This document shows, one piece after another, positions 37,491 through 47,180 of a stretch of DNA of 64,000 nucleotides; the first letter of the stretch is position 1; each line of letters opens with the position of its first letter. Source of the stretch: an uncultured Clostridia bacterium (lineage in GTDB: Bacteria; Bacillota; Clostridia; TANB77; CAG-508); contig CAOSLI010000001.1 in NCBI GenBank assembly GCA_948524275.1, positions 434,001 to 498,000 on the forward strand, given 5' to 3'. The position numbers and the translations under genes were made by a program. Below the pieces are notes generated by a model, which worked only from the letters and a program-made list of their open reading frames with translations, was not told where the DNA came from and searched no databases.

Positions 37491-38237
37491 ATGACTTTAA
37501 ATGATGTTATTAGATTATTTGAACTTAATAAAGATAATTTAGATGAAGCATGCAGAATTGATGACTCTGAATTTAAATTTAGTTTTAGTAAAGCTATAAG
37601 CATTCTAAATAGATTCAAAGAGTTTAATTCAGGTTTTGTGGATAAGAAATGCATAGCTGTAACTAATGGTAATCCGTATATTACGCTAATACTTTGTATG
37701 CAAGCTTTATCACAAAATATTACTCTTACAATAAATGTGCAGGATACTATGATTGCTTTAAATTCAGCAATCATGAAGATATTTAGCACTAATTTTAGAG
37801 ATGCTGCTCCAACATTAAAAGAATATATGTCTCCAAGAGAATTTATAAGTTCTGAAGCTGATGATATTGTAGTAATTGATGATAAGACTAAGTTTAATTA
37901 TTTAAAGGACGAGCTTGGAATAAAGGTTAGATATATGTCACTTTTAAATGTAGAGCTTTATACAAATTCAGATGATATGGAGTCTCTTACTGATACTATA
38001 TCTGATTATTGCAATCAATCTTTTATTAATTTGGATGTTCATAAAGATGAGTCAATAGATGAATTTGTAAGACAGACTAATAAATATGAGGGCGGTAATG
38101 TTGCGCTTATACTGGCTAAAGAACCAGTGTATCAAGCTGATATATATGATAAATTAGATGGAAAGCAAGTATATGTTAATTGCAATCCTTTTGCTAAAAT
38201 TGAAGCGGATGTTGCACTTAAAAATTTGCTTAAATAA
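37491..38237 (+). CDS. Unknown protein with distant aldehyde-dehydrogenase-like pattern
   Basis: A 248-residue soluble protein. The segment CIAVTNGNPYITLILCMQAL and the end VALILAKEPVYQADIYDKL recall the Rossmann part of the aldehyde dehydrogenase/glutamate semialdehyde dehydrogenase superfamily, but no catalytic Cys-containing motif is seen, so any such fold would be non-enzymatic. This is a weak resemblance. RBS AAGGAG precedes ATG 37491. It probably forms an operon with the large gene upstream; secA follows after 176 bases. Confidence 0.5.
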   Translation: MTLNDVIRLFELNKDNLDEACRIDDSEFKFSFSKAISILNRFKEFNSGFVDKKCIAVTNGNPYITLILCMQALSQNITLTINVQDTMIALNSAIMKIFSTNFRDAAPTLKEYMSPREFISSEADDIVVIDDKTKFNYLKDELGIKVRYMSLLNVELYTNSDDMESLTDTISDYCNQSFINLDVHKDESIDEFVRQTNKYEGGNVALILAKEPVYQADIYDKLDGKQVYVNCNPFAKIEADVALKNLLK

Positions 38238-38413
38238 TATAGAATAAAATTAAGAATAATACTCACAAGGTAATATTCTTAATTTTTACAAATAATTGAA
38301 TAAAATTTGTCAAAAATATTGCAAAATGAACTTTAACATGATATAGTACATACGTGTAGTTATAAGCTACATATAAACTATAATATAAAAACATACGGAA
38401 AAGAGGAATTTAG

Positions 38414-41156
38414 ATGAAATTATTTAAATCTTATAGCGAAAAAGAAGTAAAAAGAGTTATGCCTTTAGTTGAAAAAATTAATTCATTAGAACCAGAGATG
38501 GAGAAATTATCTGATGATGAATTAAGAGCAAAGACAAGTTATTTTAAGAAACAATTAGAAGAAGGAAAAACATTAGATGACATACTTCCAGAAAGTTTTG
38601 CAGTGGTTAGAGAAGCATCAAAAAGAGTTTTAGGAATGAGACATTTTGATGTTCAATTAATAGGTGGTATTATTCTTCATCAAGGAAGAATTGCCGAAAT
38701 GAAAACTGGTGAAGGTAAAACATTAGTAGCAACCTTACCAGCATACCTTAATGCGCTTACAGGAAAAGGCGTCCATGTAATTACAGTAAATGATTACTTA
38801 GCAAAAAGAGATAGTGAATGGATGGGAAAATTATATACATTCTTAGGACTTACAGTTGGACTAGTAATTAGTGGAATGAAACCAAATGAAAAGCAAGAAG
38901 CATATGCATGTGATATTACATATGGTACAAATAACGAATTTGGATTTGATTACTTAAGAGATAACATGGTTGTATATAAGGATCAATTAGTTCAAAGAGA
39001 ACTTAGCTATGCAATCGTGGATGAAATCGATAGTATTTTAATAGATGAAGCTAGAACACCACTTATAATTTCAGGACGTGCTAACCAAGCATCTGATATT
39101 TATAAAAAGGCTGATAGATTTGTAGCAAAATTAGAGTCTAAGACAATTATTGAAGAAGATGTAAAAGATGAAGCTCAAGCAGAAGACAATGAAAAATATG
39201 ATTACATCGTTGACTTAAAAGCAAAAGCTGCAACACTTACTGGAAAAGGTATTGAAAAAGCTGAAAGAGAATTTGGACTAGAAAATTACAATGACATAGA
39301 AAACTCAGAACTTGTACATGCTGTTAATCAAGCACTTCGTGCACATGGTATAATGAAGAAAGATGTTGATTATATCGTAAAAGATGGGGAAGTGCTAATT
39401 GTTGATGAATTTACAGGACGTATTATGTATGGAAGAAGATATAATAACGGACTTCATCAAGCAATAGAAGCTAAAGAGCATGTTAAAGTTGCTGACGAAT
39501 CTAAGACTTTAGCAAATATTACATTCCAAAACTATTTTAGAATGTATGATAAATTATCAGGTATGACTGGTACTGCTATGACAGAAGAAGAAGAATTTGA
39601 AGAAATTTATAGATTAGACGTTATTGAAATTCCTACAAACAAGCCAATGATTAGAAAAGACCATTCAGACATAATTTACAAGAATGAAGATGCTAAGTTT
39701 AGAGCAGTTATTAGAGATATTAAAGAAAGTTATGAAAAAGGTCAACCAGTATTGGTTGGTACAGTTTCTATTAGTAAATCAGAGAAATTAAGCAAAATGC
39801 TTGATAAAGAAAGAATTCCACATCAAGTATTAAATGCTAAATTTCATGAAAAAGAAGCCGAAATCATTGCTCAAGCTGGTAAATATAAAGCAGTTACAAT
39901 TGCTACTAACATGGCAGGACGTGGTACTGATATTATGTTAGGCGGTAATAGTGAATATCTAGCAAAACAAGAAATGAGAAACAAATATACTTATGAAGAA
40001 ATAGAAGAAGCTACAGCATTTAATGAGACAGATGATAAGGCTATCTTAGCAAGAAGAGAAGAATTTAGAAACTTAGTTAAAAAGTATGACAAAGGTATAG
40101 AAGATGAAAGACAAAAGGTTATTGATGTTGGAGGTCTTAAGATTATTGGTACTGAAAGACATGAGTCAAGACGTATTGACAATCAGCTAAGAGGACGTTC
40201 TGGACGTCAAGGAGACCCAGGAGAATCAAGATTTTATATTGCATTAGATGATGACTTAATGAAGATTTTCGGTGGTAATACTATTACAAAACTATACAAT
40301 TCATTAGGTGTAGACGAAAATATGCCTATTGAAGTTAAAATTCTTTCAAGAGCAGTTGAAAACGCTCAAAAGAAAGTTGAAGGAAGAAACTTTAGTATTA
40401 GAAAGAATGTACTTCAATATGATGATGTAATGAATAGACAAAGATCAAATATATATGAACAAAGAAGAGAAGTTCTTGATGGTGAAAATCTTAAAGATAG
40501 CGTAATTGCTATGATTAAGTCAGTAGCAGAAGAAATAGTTCCTACATATGTAAATGGAAACGAAATAGACAGAAAAGGTTTATCACAAGAAATCTTTGAA
40601 GTATATGGAATTGAGAGCTTAGATACATTAAAAGATGAAAAATCAGATGTAGAATCTATTATTGCTGAACTTCAAGATAAAGCAGTAGATATTTATGAAG
40701 ATAAATGTGAAAGATTTGGTGAATCTTTAAGAGAACTTGAAAGAGTTGTAATGCTTAAGATTGTTGACCAAAAATGGATGGAACACATCGACAACATGGA
40801 TGAACTAAAAAATGGTGTTGGCCTTAGAGCATATGCTCAAAAAGATCCAATAGTTGTTTATAGAGAAGAAGGTTCTAACATGTTTGATCAAATGATATTA
40901 GATATCAAGTTTGATGTTGTTAAACTTCTAATGCATGCTAGCAAGAGAGATGAAGGACAATCAAGAAAAGAAACAGCTAAAATTACAGATGCTAAATTAC
41001 AAGAACAATCAGCAATAGAATTAGTTGATGGAAAACTATCTCCAAAAGAAGGCGGAATTGATAAGACAATAGTAAATGAAGAGCCTAAAGTTGGAAGAAA
41101 CGACCCATGTCCTTGTCGGTTCGGGAAAAAAGTATAAAAACTGCTGTGGTAAATAG
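38414..41156 (+). CDS. secA: Protein translocase ATPase SecA, with an apparent +1 frameshift at CGG 41117
   Basis: Full-length Sec[21 protein letters not shown] (Walker A), [20 protein letters not shown], and [20 protein letters not shown]. Drives preproteins through SecYEG. In frame, codon 902 is CGG and the product stops at 41137 as C-P-C-R-F-G-K-K-V. Skipping its C gives [15 protein letters not shown] and TAG at 41154-41156, the conserved zinc-binding SEC-C tail of SecA (913 residues). So the frame shift falls exactly in an otherwise perfect conserved motif. Either CGG is shifted in translation or one C is an assembly error. RBS AGAGG precedes ATG 38414; a terminator follows. Confidence 0.95.
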
Positions 41157-41164
41157 TGTAAAGT

Positions 41165-41189
41165 AAGGCTTTCAAAGAAGCCTTATTTT
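41165..41189 (+). terminator. Terminator after secA
   Basis: AAGGCTT (41165-41171) pairs with AAGCCTT (41178-41184), followed by ATTTT. Confidence 0.7.
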
Positions 41190-41226
41190 CTTAAAAAATA
41201 ATATAAAAGAAATAAAGGAGAAATCT

Positions 41227-41860
41227 ATGTTAGATTATATATCAGTTTTATGTCATAGTAGTATAAAAATAAATAGAGGAAAAGTAATATATATAGATCC
41301 TTATAATATTAATAATAACTATAATGATGCAGATATTATATTTATAACTCACGATCACTATGATCATTATTCAGAAGAAGATATAGGTAAAATAAAAAAA
41401 AGATAGTACAATAATAGTTGCTCCAATAGATATGAATGAAAAATTATTAAAGTATGGATTTAAAGAAAGTAGTATTATTGTAGTAGAACCAAATAAAAAA
41501 TATACAGTTGAAAAAATAAATTTTGAGACTATACCTGCATATAACATTAACAAAGAATTTCATCCTAAAGAAAATAATTGGGTTGGATATATTATCGAAA
41601 TAGAAGGTATTAAATACTATATTGCTGGTGATACAGATATAGTTGATGAAAATAGAAAAGTAAGATGTGATGTGGCATTTGTTCCAATTGGAGGAACATT
41701 TACAATGGATTTTAAAGAGGCAGCGACTTTAGTAAACGAAATAAAACCTAAAATTGTGGTTCCTGTTCATTACGGAAGTCTTGTCGGTACAAAACAAGAT
41801 GCAGTAGAATTTTCAAAGTTGATAGATTCATTAATAGAGTGTAGAATATTAATGAATTAA
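41227..41860 (+). CDS. MBL-fold metal-dependent hydrolase, split by a frameshift in an A8 run
   Basis: The two reading frames together encode a 210-residue metallo-beta-lactamase-fold protein: metal motif THDHYDHY at about residues 43-50, GDTD-type motif (YYIAGDTDI) and VPVHYGS near the end. The frame breaks at the run of eight A at 41394-41401: in frame the protein stops at 41406 after 59 residues, while one A fewer continues K-K-D-S-T-I-I-V-A-P. Polymerase slippage on the A run, a sequencing error or a real mutation could explain it. This is not a CGG-type shift. ATG 41227 follows AAAGGAG. Confidence 0.75.
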
Positions 41861-41876
41861 TATGTTAGCTAAAAAT

Positions 41877-41915
41877 AAAGAAATGTAATGTAGAAAAATT
41901 TAGTTACATTTCTTT
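41877..41915 (+). terminator. Terminator after the MBL-fold gene
   Basis: AAAGAAATGTAA (41877-41888) pairs with TTACATTTCTTT (41904-41915). Confidence 0.8.
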
Positions 41916-42007
41916 GTTAATTTTAATCCAAATTTATTATTAGGTATTGCATAAAATGTAAGAATTTGTTATTATATTATAAAAATAAAATATAATAAGG
42001 TAAAGAA

Positions 42008-42407
42008 TTGCAATATATAACGAATTTAGATAAGGAAAAATTAGGCATATATAAAAATAAATTAATAACTGAAGAAGTTATTTTAACAGATGAACGACTA
42101 TATGAACATATACTATTATTCCACAAAGAAGAATATAAACAGTTGAGACCATATATTAAAAGTATAATTGAAAAACCAGACTATATAGTAGAAGATAATA
42201 GACATGAAGATACAATGATATATTTAAAAGAAATTGATGGTATGGGAAAGAATGGTAGGGTTGTTATAAAACTAGCATTAGGACAAGATGATGAGCATAA
42301 TAAAAATTCAATAATAACATTAATGAAACTAAATAAAAGAACTTGGAATCAAACTATAAGAAATAGACGGAAAAGTCATATGGAAAAATAAATCTAAAAA
42401 ATGCTAG
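42008..42407 (+). CDS. PBECR-like small protein, apparent +1 frameshift at CGG 42368
   Basis: Starts at TTG 42008 (AAGG 8-10 bases upstream). About 132 residues if the shift is applied. The pattern EHILLFHKEEYKQLRPYIKS, KPDYIVEDNRHEDTMIYLKE, RVVIKLALGQDDEHNKNSII resembles small nuclease-fold proteins of the barnase/EndoU/colicin E5/RelE-like PBECR group found in Firmicutes phages and islands. In frame codon 121 is CGG and the text continues R-K-S-H-M-E-K; skipping its C gives N-R-G-K-V-I-W-K-N-K, the usual ending of the family, with TAG at 42405. The stop overlaps the -35 of the next RNA promoter. Confidence 0.6.
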
Positions 42408-42433
42408 ACAAAAATGAATAAAAGTTGTATAAT
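42405..42433 (+). promoter_or_regulatory. Promoter of a candidate structured RNA
   Basis: TAGACA (42405-42410), 17-base spacer, TATAAT (42428-42433). Predicted start near 42440. Confidence 0.75.
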
Positions 42434-42439
42434 AAAAGT

Positions 42440-42586
42440 ACAATATAAGTAGGTTATCTGAGGTGGACAATAGTGCCATCCACGCACCTTTAAAAGGTCA
42501 AAAGAGATGCAGGACTTGGCACACCTGCCAAATAACCAACGTTAAAAAAGGTAGAGATTTAGGTCTTTACCTTTAATATTTTTTAG
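42440..42586 (+). ncRNA. Candidate structured small RNA with a four-way-junction outline
   Basis: A non-coding unit of about 145 nt between a strong promoter and an intrinsic terminator. GGTTAT near 42452 pairs with ATAACC near 42532 and encloses three hairpins: GTGGA/TCCAC, ACCTTT/AAAGGT and GCAGG/CCTGC. The terminator pairs AAAGGTAGAGA (42547-42557) with TCTTTACCTTT (42564-42574) and is followed by a T run. Unusually GC-rich for this genome. It does not match NiCo, cobalamin, THF, 6S, SRP or RNase P RNAs as I know them. It could be an independent sRNA or a leader for the rhuM-like gene that follows. Confidence 0.55.
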
Positions 42587-42657
42587 CAAAAAGATTGATT
42601 CTTTTATTTATATATGATACAATACAAATGTTCGTAAAAGTAAAAGGAGGTCTTTGG

Positions 42658-43054
42658 ATGGATAATGCAAATGGAGATATTATAATATATCAAACAGATG
42701 ATGGATTAACAAAAATAGATGTTAAGATCCAAAATGAAACAGTATGGTTATCTCAACAACAAATGGCGGAATTATTTGGTACTTCAAGAACAAATATTAT
42801 AGAACATATAAATAATATTTATTTAGAAGAAGAATTAGATAAAAATTCAACCTGTCAGAGTTTCCGACAAGTTCAAAAAGAAGGAAATAGAAATGTTTCA
42901 AGAAAAATTCCTTTTTAACCATAAAAGAGCAATAGATAAGGCTAAAACAGAATATAGAAAATATCAGGTAAAAACTCTTAGTCCAGTTGAAAAAGAATAT
43001 TTAGAAATGCTAAAAGGTATAAATAGCAAGATTGAAAATGAAGATAAAAAGTAA
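42658..43054 (+). pseudogene. RhuM-family gene remnant (internal deletion)
   Basis: The first 86 codons match the RhuM/virulence protein N-terminus (IIIYQTDDGLTKIDVKIQNE, VWLSQQQMAELFGTSRTNI, QVQKEGNR), then stop at 42916-42918. In another frame downstream (to TAA 43052-43054) comes the usual RhuM C-terminus: AIDKAKTEYRKYQVKTLSPV and EKEYLEMLKGI. About 200 middle residues are missing, so this is a deletion remnant. Intact RhuM proteins are often carried on islands. RBS AAGGAGG precedes ATG 42658. Confidence 0.8.
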
Positions 43055-43156
43055 GATATACAAAAAATGTTTGACATACAAGTTTTGATATAGTAAGATG
43101 TTTTGAGTAAGACCTATTTAGATTAGGAATATATAAAATATTATATGGAGGAGATT

Positions 43157-43816
43157 ATGAAATTTCTATTAACATCAGGAGGAATATCAAATAAAACCAT
43201 TGAAGCTGAACTAAAAATGTTAATTGGTAAAGATTTTAAAGGATTAAATATGTTATTCTGTACTACTGCTTCAAATTATGAAGGTGGTGACATGAATGAT
43301 TGGCTAATTGATGATTTGGAAAAATTAAAAAATCTAGGTTTTAAAATAGATATATGTGATATTAATGGAATTAGCAAAGAAAATTTTTTACCAAGATTTG
43401 AATGGGCGGATGTCTTCTATTTTGAAGGGGGAAATACTCAGTGGCTTAGAAGCTGTATAAGAAATTCAGGATTAGAAGAACATTTATTGAAATTATTAAA
43501 AACACGAATTTGGATTGGAGCAAGTGCAGGAAGTTGTGTTTTATGTCCCACGGTTTGTAATTCTTGTCAAGATTTATTTGATGAATATATTGAAGGTTTT
43601 CCGAGCGATGGCTTAGGGTTAGTAGATTTTCAATTTGTTCCACATCTTAATAATGAATATTTTCCAAAGATAAATTTTGAAAATTTGGAAAAGACAAGTA
43701 AAAATTTGCAAGAAATAGATGGTAAAAAAATATATATTGTTGATGATAATGGTGCGGTCAGTGTAGACAATAAAAATATTAATATTATAAGTGAAGGAAA
43801 ATGGTTTGAAATTTAA
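43157..43816 (+). CDS. Peptidase S51 (dipeptidase E)-like, class I glutamine amidotransferase fold
   Basis: A 219-residue protein with the S51 pattern: FLLTSGGISN at the start, WADVFYFEGGNTQWL (the EGGNT loop) and IWIGASAGSCVL, where the Ser of G-A-S-A-G-S is the nucleophile. Dipeptidase E relatives cut Asp-X dipeptides; many Firmicutes paralogues are of unknown specificity. ATG 43157 is preferred (GGAGGAG upstream) over the earlier in-frame ATG 43145, which overlaps the RBS. Own terminator. Confidence 0.85.
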   Translation: MKFLLTSGGISNKTIEAELKMLIGKDFKGLNMLFCTTASNYEGGDMNDWLIDDLEKLKNLGFKIDICDINGISKENFLPRFEWADVFYFEGGNTQWLRSCIRNSGLEEHLLKLLKTRIWIGASAGSCVLCPTVCNSCQDLFDEYIEGFPSDGLGLVDFQFVPHLNNEYFPKINFENLEKTSKNLQEIDGKKIYIVDDNGAVSVDNKNINIISEGKWFEI

Positions 43817-43863
43817 CACCATGAGCAAAGAGTATATAAATTAATCTTAAAATTTTATATAAT

Positions 43864-43892
43864 AAAGGTACTTTTCAAAGAGTACCTTTTAT
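43864..43892 (+). terminator. Terminator after the S51 gene
   Basis: AAAGGTACT (43864-43872) pairs with AGTACCTTT (43881-43889), followed by TATT. Confidence 0.75.
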
Positions 43893-43936
43893 TGTATAAT
43901 AGAGATATTATTAGAAAATTAAAAAGGAACAAATAA

Positions 43937-45145
43937 ATGAACAATAAAAAGCTAAACATATTTAATAAAATATATCCATTATATGCAGGGCTTTCAGCAG
44001 ACCTATTGTTTTGGATTGCAATAGATACATTATTTTTAACAGTTGTAAAGGGTCTAGCGCCTGCTCAGATTTCCTTATTAACAAGTATTTCAACAATTAC
44101 ATGTATTGTATTACAATTACCTTTTCTTAAAATAATTAAGAAAATAGGAAATACTAATTCTGTAAGGCTGGGTTCTTTGATGCTTTTGCTATCAAGTGTT
44201 TTGCTGACATTTGGACCAAATTATATATTTATAGCCATTGGAAAGATATTTTACGAAATGTCATTTACTTTTCAAAATATGAATAGTGCAATACTTAAAA
44301 ACAATCTTGAAATTCAAAAAAGAGACAAAGATTTCATAAAAATAAAGACTCAGGCTAACACTGTTTATGCTATAGTTACAATGATTATATCATTTATAGC
44401 AAGTCCAATGTTCAATATAAATCATTATTTTCCAATGATTTGTTGCGTACTGTTTTGCTTAATATGTTTTGTACTATCTTTTAACATAATTGATTTTTCT
44501 AAATTGGATAAAACAGATGTGAGTAAGAAGAAGGTTAAAATAAAATACAGCAAGATAGTAATTTCACTAATAATTTCTTATGCTTTGTTCTATCCAATTG
44601 TAAATTCAGGACAATCAGAAGGAAAGCTATTTATACAACAACAATTACTATTAGACTTTAATGTGGAAACAACTGCTTTAATAATAGGATGGATACTCTC
44701 TGCTTCACGTATCATAAGAGTAATTTCAAACATTCTCTTTAATAAGATATATGATAAATATAAAGAAAAAGTAGGAGTAATGTTACCTGTATTGTTGGCT
44801 ATCTCAATCATATTGATGATTGTAGGCTCGTTTATTGCAAATAATATAATTCTTAAGATTATAGTTATGAGCCTAGGGTATGTTATATTATTATTTATTA
44901 GAGATCCATTTAAGGTATATAATCAAGAATTAGCTTTAAATAATGTAGACAAAGAACACCAACAATCATTATTAACATTACTAGAATTAGCGAGAAGAAT
45001 TGTAAGAGCAATTATAAGTTTGAGTTTTACAGCTATACTTGTACACAACCCTATGATTGTAGTAATTGTTATACTTTTAATATTATCTATTTTAGAAATT
45101 ATTGTAGGTATAAGATTATATAAAATGATTAAAGGAAAGAGGTAG
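43937..45145 (+). CDS. MFS transporter
   Basis: A 402-residue carrier with about 12 membrane segments; central basic loop near residues 190-205 (DKTDVSKKKVKIKYSK). First loop IIKKIGNTNSVRLGSL is a degenerate A motif. Distant relative of the carrier at 3604-4899. Only two bases separate its stop from the start of the glucanase gene, so the pair is an operon; the carrier may import sugars released by that enzyme, although this link is only positional. Confidence 0.8.
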   Translation: MNNKKLNIFNKIYPLYAGLSADLLFWIAIDTLFLTVVKGLAPAQISLLTSISTITCIVLQLPFLKIIKKIGNTNSVRLGSLMLLLSSVLLTFGPNYIFIAIGKIFYEMSFTFQNMNSAILKNNLEIQKRDKDFIKIKTQANTVYAIVTMIISFIASPMFNINHYFPMICCVLFCLICFVLSFNIIDFSKLDKTDVSKKKVKIKYSKIVISLIISYALFYPIVNSGQSEGKLFIQQQLLLDFNVETTALIIGWILSASRIIRVISNILFNKIYDKYKEKVGVMLPVLLAISIILMIVGSFIANNIILKIIVMSLGYVILLFIRDPFKVYNQELALNNVDKEHQQSLLTLLELARRIVRAIISLSFTAILVHNPMIVVIVILLILSILEIIVGIRLYKMIKGKR

Positions 45146-45147
45146 AT

Positions 45148-46464
45148 ATGAAAAAAATATTATCAAGCATTATTACAATTATTTTAATAATGAATATATT
45201 TAATGGAGTAGTGTGTGCAACAATTTCAGAAGAAAAAAATGTCAACATAAAAATAGGAGATGTAGACCAAAATGGGCAAATAGATGCACAGGATGCAGTT
45301 ATGATACTTAAATATGTTGCACATAACATTACACTTTCTGAAAAGGAATTAAAATTAGCCAATGTAGATGGAATTGGAAGTGTTGAAGCACAAGATGCGG
45401 TTATGATCTTAAAATACATTGCTCATAATATAACAGAATTTCCAGAAGAGGCAATAGAAGAAAAAAATAATAAAACAGCAATGCAAGCAGTAAAAGAGAT
45501 GAAAATAGGATGGAATTTAGGAAACACATTAGACTCTTGCGATTATCAAAAAAAGTATATAGGAGAAGAAAAAGCAATTGAGTATTACGAAACTGTATGG
45601 GGAAATCCAGTAACAACAAAAGAAATGATAAAAGAAATAAAAAACGCAGGATTTGAAAGTTTGAGAGTTCCAGTTACATATTATGACCATATAAAAGAAG
45701 ATGGAACAATTGACGATAAATGGTTTAGAAGAGTAAAGGAAATTGTTCAATATGTTTTAGGCTATAACATGTATTGCATACTAGATGTACACCATGATAC
45801 AGGGTTATGTCCTATTGGCTCATGGATTGTAACAGATTCTGATAAGTATGAAGAAAATGCAAGAAAATTAGAAACATTATGGACACAAATAGCAGAACAA
45901 TTTAAAGATTATGATTATAAATTAGTATTTGAAGGATTTAATGAAATTGTAGATACTAACAAGAATTATGACTGGCAGACAGGATATTATAACACAATAA
46001 ATGTAAATAAATTAAATCAAGTCTTTGTAGATACTGTAAGAAAAACTGGTGGAAAAAATAAAGACAGATTTTTAGCAGTTACAACATTTGGTGGCATAAC
46101 AGATGAACAAAAATTATCAACATTCATTATGCCAAAAGATAGTAGCGAAGACAAAATAATACTAGCATTACATGACTATGCGAATACAGAAAGTAATATC
46201 GATAATTTTCTATCAAGAATAAAGAAATATTGTACAGATAAAAATATACCTGTAATATTGGATGAATTTGGAACAGAACAAACATATGCATCAGAAGAAA
46301 GAAGAGCAGAAATTGCAAAATATTATATAACTAGTGCTAAAAATATAGGTGTAACATGTTTTTGGTGGGATAATGGCAATAGTAGAGAATACATGTTATT
46401 AAATAGAAGAAATCTAAGTTGGGAATATCCTAAAATTAAAGATGCTATGATAAATTGCTTTTAA
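45148..46464 (+). CDS. Secreted GH5 endoglucanase-type enzyme with N-terminal dockerin
   Basis: A 438-residue secreted enzyme. Signal peptide at residues 1-25 (ending VVCA). Residues about 36-97 carry two dockerin repeats (GDVDQNGQIDAQDAVMILKY and NVDGIGSVEAQDAVMILKYI), the calcium-binding module that docks on cohesins of cellulosomes. Then a GH5 catalytic domain with GWNLGNTLDS, RVPVTYYDH, the acid/base FEGFNE and the nucleophile ILDEFGT. It should cut beta-1,4-glucan, mannan or similar. The dockerin at the N-terminus is less usual than at the C-terminus. No scaffoldin in the window. Confidence 0.92.
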   Translation: MKKILSSIITIILIMNIFNGVVCATISEEKNVNIKIGDVDQNGQIDAQDAVMILKYVAHNITLSEKELKLANVDGIGSVEAQDAVMILKYIAHNITEFPEEAIEEKNNKTAMQAVKEMKIGWNLGNTLDSCDYQKKYIGEEKAIEYYETVWGNPVTTKEMIKEIKNAGFESLRVPVTYYDHIKEDGTIDDKWFRRVKEIVQYVLGYNMYCILDVHHDTGLCPIGSWIVTDSDKYEENARKLETLWTQIAEQFKDYDYKLVFEGFNEIVDTNKNYDWQTGYYNTINVNKLNQVFVDTVRKTGGKNKDRFLAVTTFGGITDEQKLSTFIMPKDSSEDKIILALHDYANTESNIDNFLSRIKKYCTDKNIPVILDEFGTEQTYASEERRAEIAKYYITSAKNIGVTCFWWDNGNSREYMLLNRRNLSWEYPKIKDAMINCF

Positions 46465-46482
46465 AAATAATAAAACTTATTG

Positions 46483-46514
46483 GAAATCTACTATTTTATA
46501 ATAGTAGATTTCTT
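46483..46514 (+). terminator. Terminator after the GH5 gene
   Basis: GAAATCTACTAT (46483-46494) pairs with ATAGTAGATTTC (46501-46512). Confidence 0.8.
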
Positions 46515-46557
46515 TCACACTTAACTACAAAATTCATAATATAAATGGGTGATAAAA

Positions 46558-47077
46558 TTGAAAATTTTTAAAGAGTTATATGATGATGCAAAAAATATTA
46601 TGAAAAAAGATCCTGCTGCTAGAAATATTTTTGAAGTTTTTATTTTGTATCCAGGCTTTCATATATTATTATTTCATAGATTGGCACATTTTTTATACAA
46701 GCACAAATTATTATTTTTAGCTAGGTTAATATCGCAATTAGGGAGATTTTTTACAGGAATTGAAATTCATCCTGGTGCTACAATAGGAAGGAGACTTTTT
46801 ATTGACCATGGAATGGGAATTGTAATAGGGGAGACAGCAACAATAGGAAATGACTGCACTATCTATCATAATTCTACATTAGGTGGAACAGGTAAAGATA
46901 TAAACAAGAGGCATCCTGATATTGGAGATAATGTTATGGTTGGAGCAGGAGCTAAAGTATTACGGTCCAATAAAAGTCGGAAATAATGTGAAGATTGGTG
47001 CAAATGCTATTGTATTAAAAGATATTCCCAATAATTCTACAGTTGTTAGATGTAATGAAGTTATAAAGAGAACATAA
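46558..47077 (+). CDS. cysE: Serine O-acetyltransferase, apparent +1 frameshift at CGG 46963
   Basis: Left-handed beta-helix acetyltransferase making O-acetylserine for cysteine synthesis: helical N-terminus [50 protein letters not shown] and TLGGTGKD. In frame codon 136 is CGG (46963) and the protein stops at 46986. Skipping its C restores [18 protein letters not shown] and the tail to TAA 47077 (172 residues, right for the short Gram-positive type). TTG 46558 is the best start (GGGTG 7 bases upstream). Confidence 0.85.
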
Positions 47078-47180
47078 ATACCTATGCGATTTCTTCATTT
47101 GGTTATTTATGATTGATAATTAAATATTATTATGATATGATAAATAAGAATATAATCTATTATACGAGAAAGGAATAAAT

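Noticed and set aside
42440..42540. Cobalamin or NiCo riboswitch
   Set aside because: GCAGGAC...CCTGCC and a four-way outline resemble parts of these classes, but the other conserved segments are missing; kept as an unassigned RNA.
45129..45750. Minus-strand frames opposite the GH5 gene
   Set aside because: No RBS, composition of antisense shadow; the plus strand encodes a complete enzyme.
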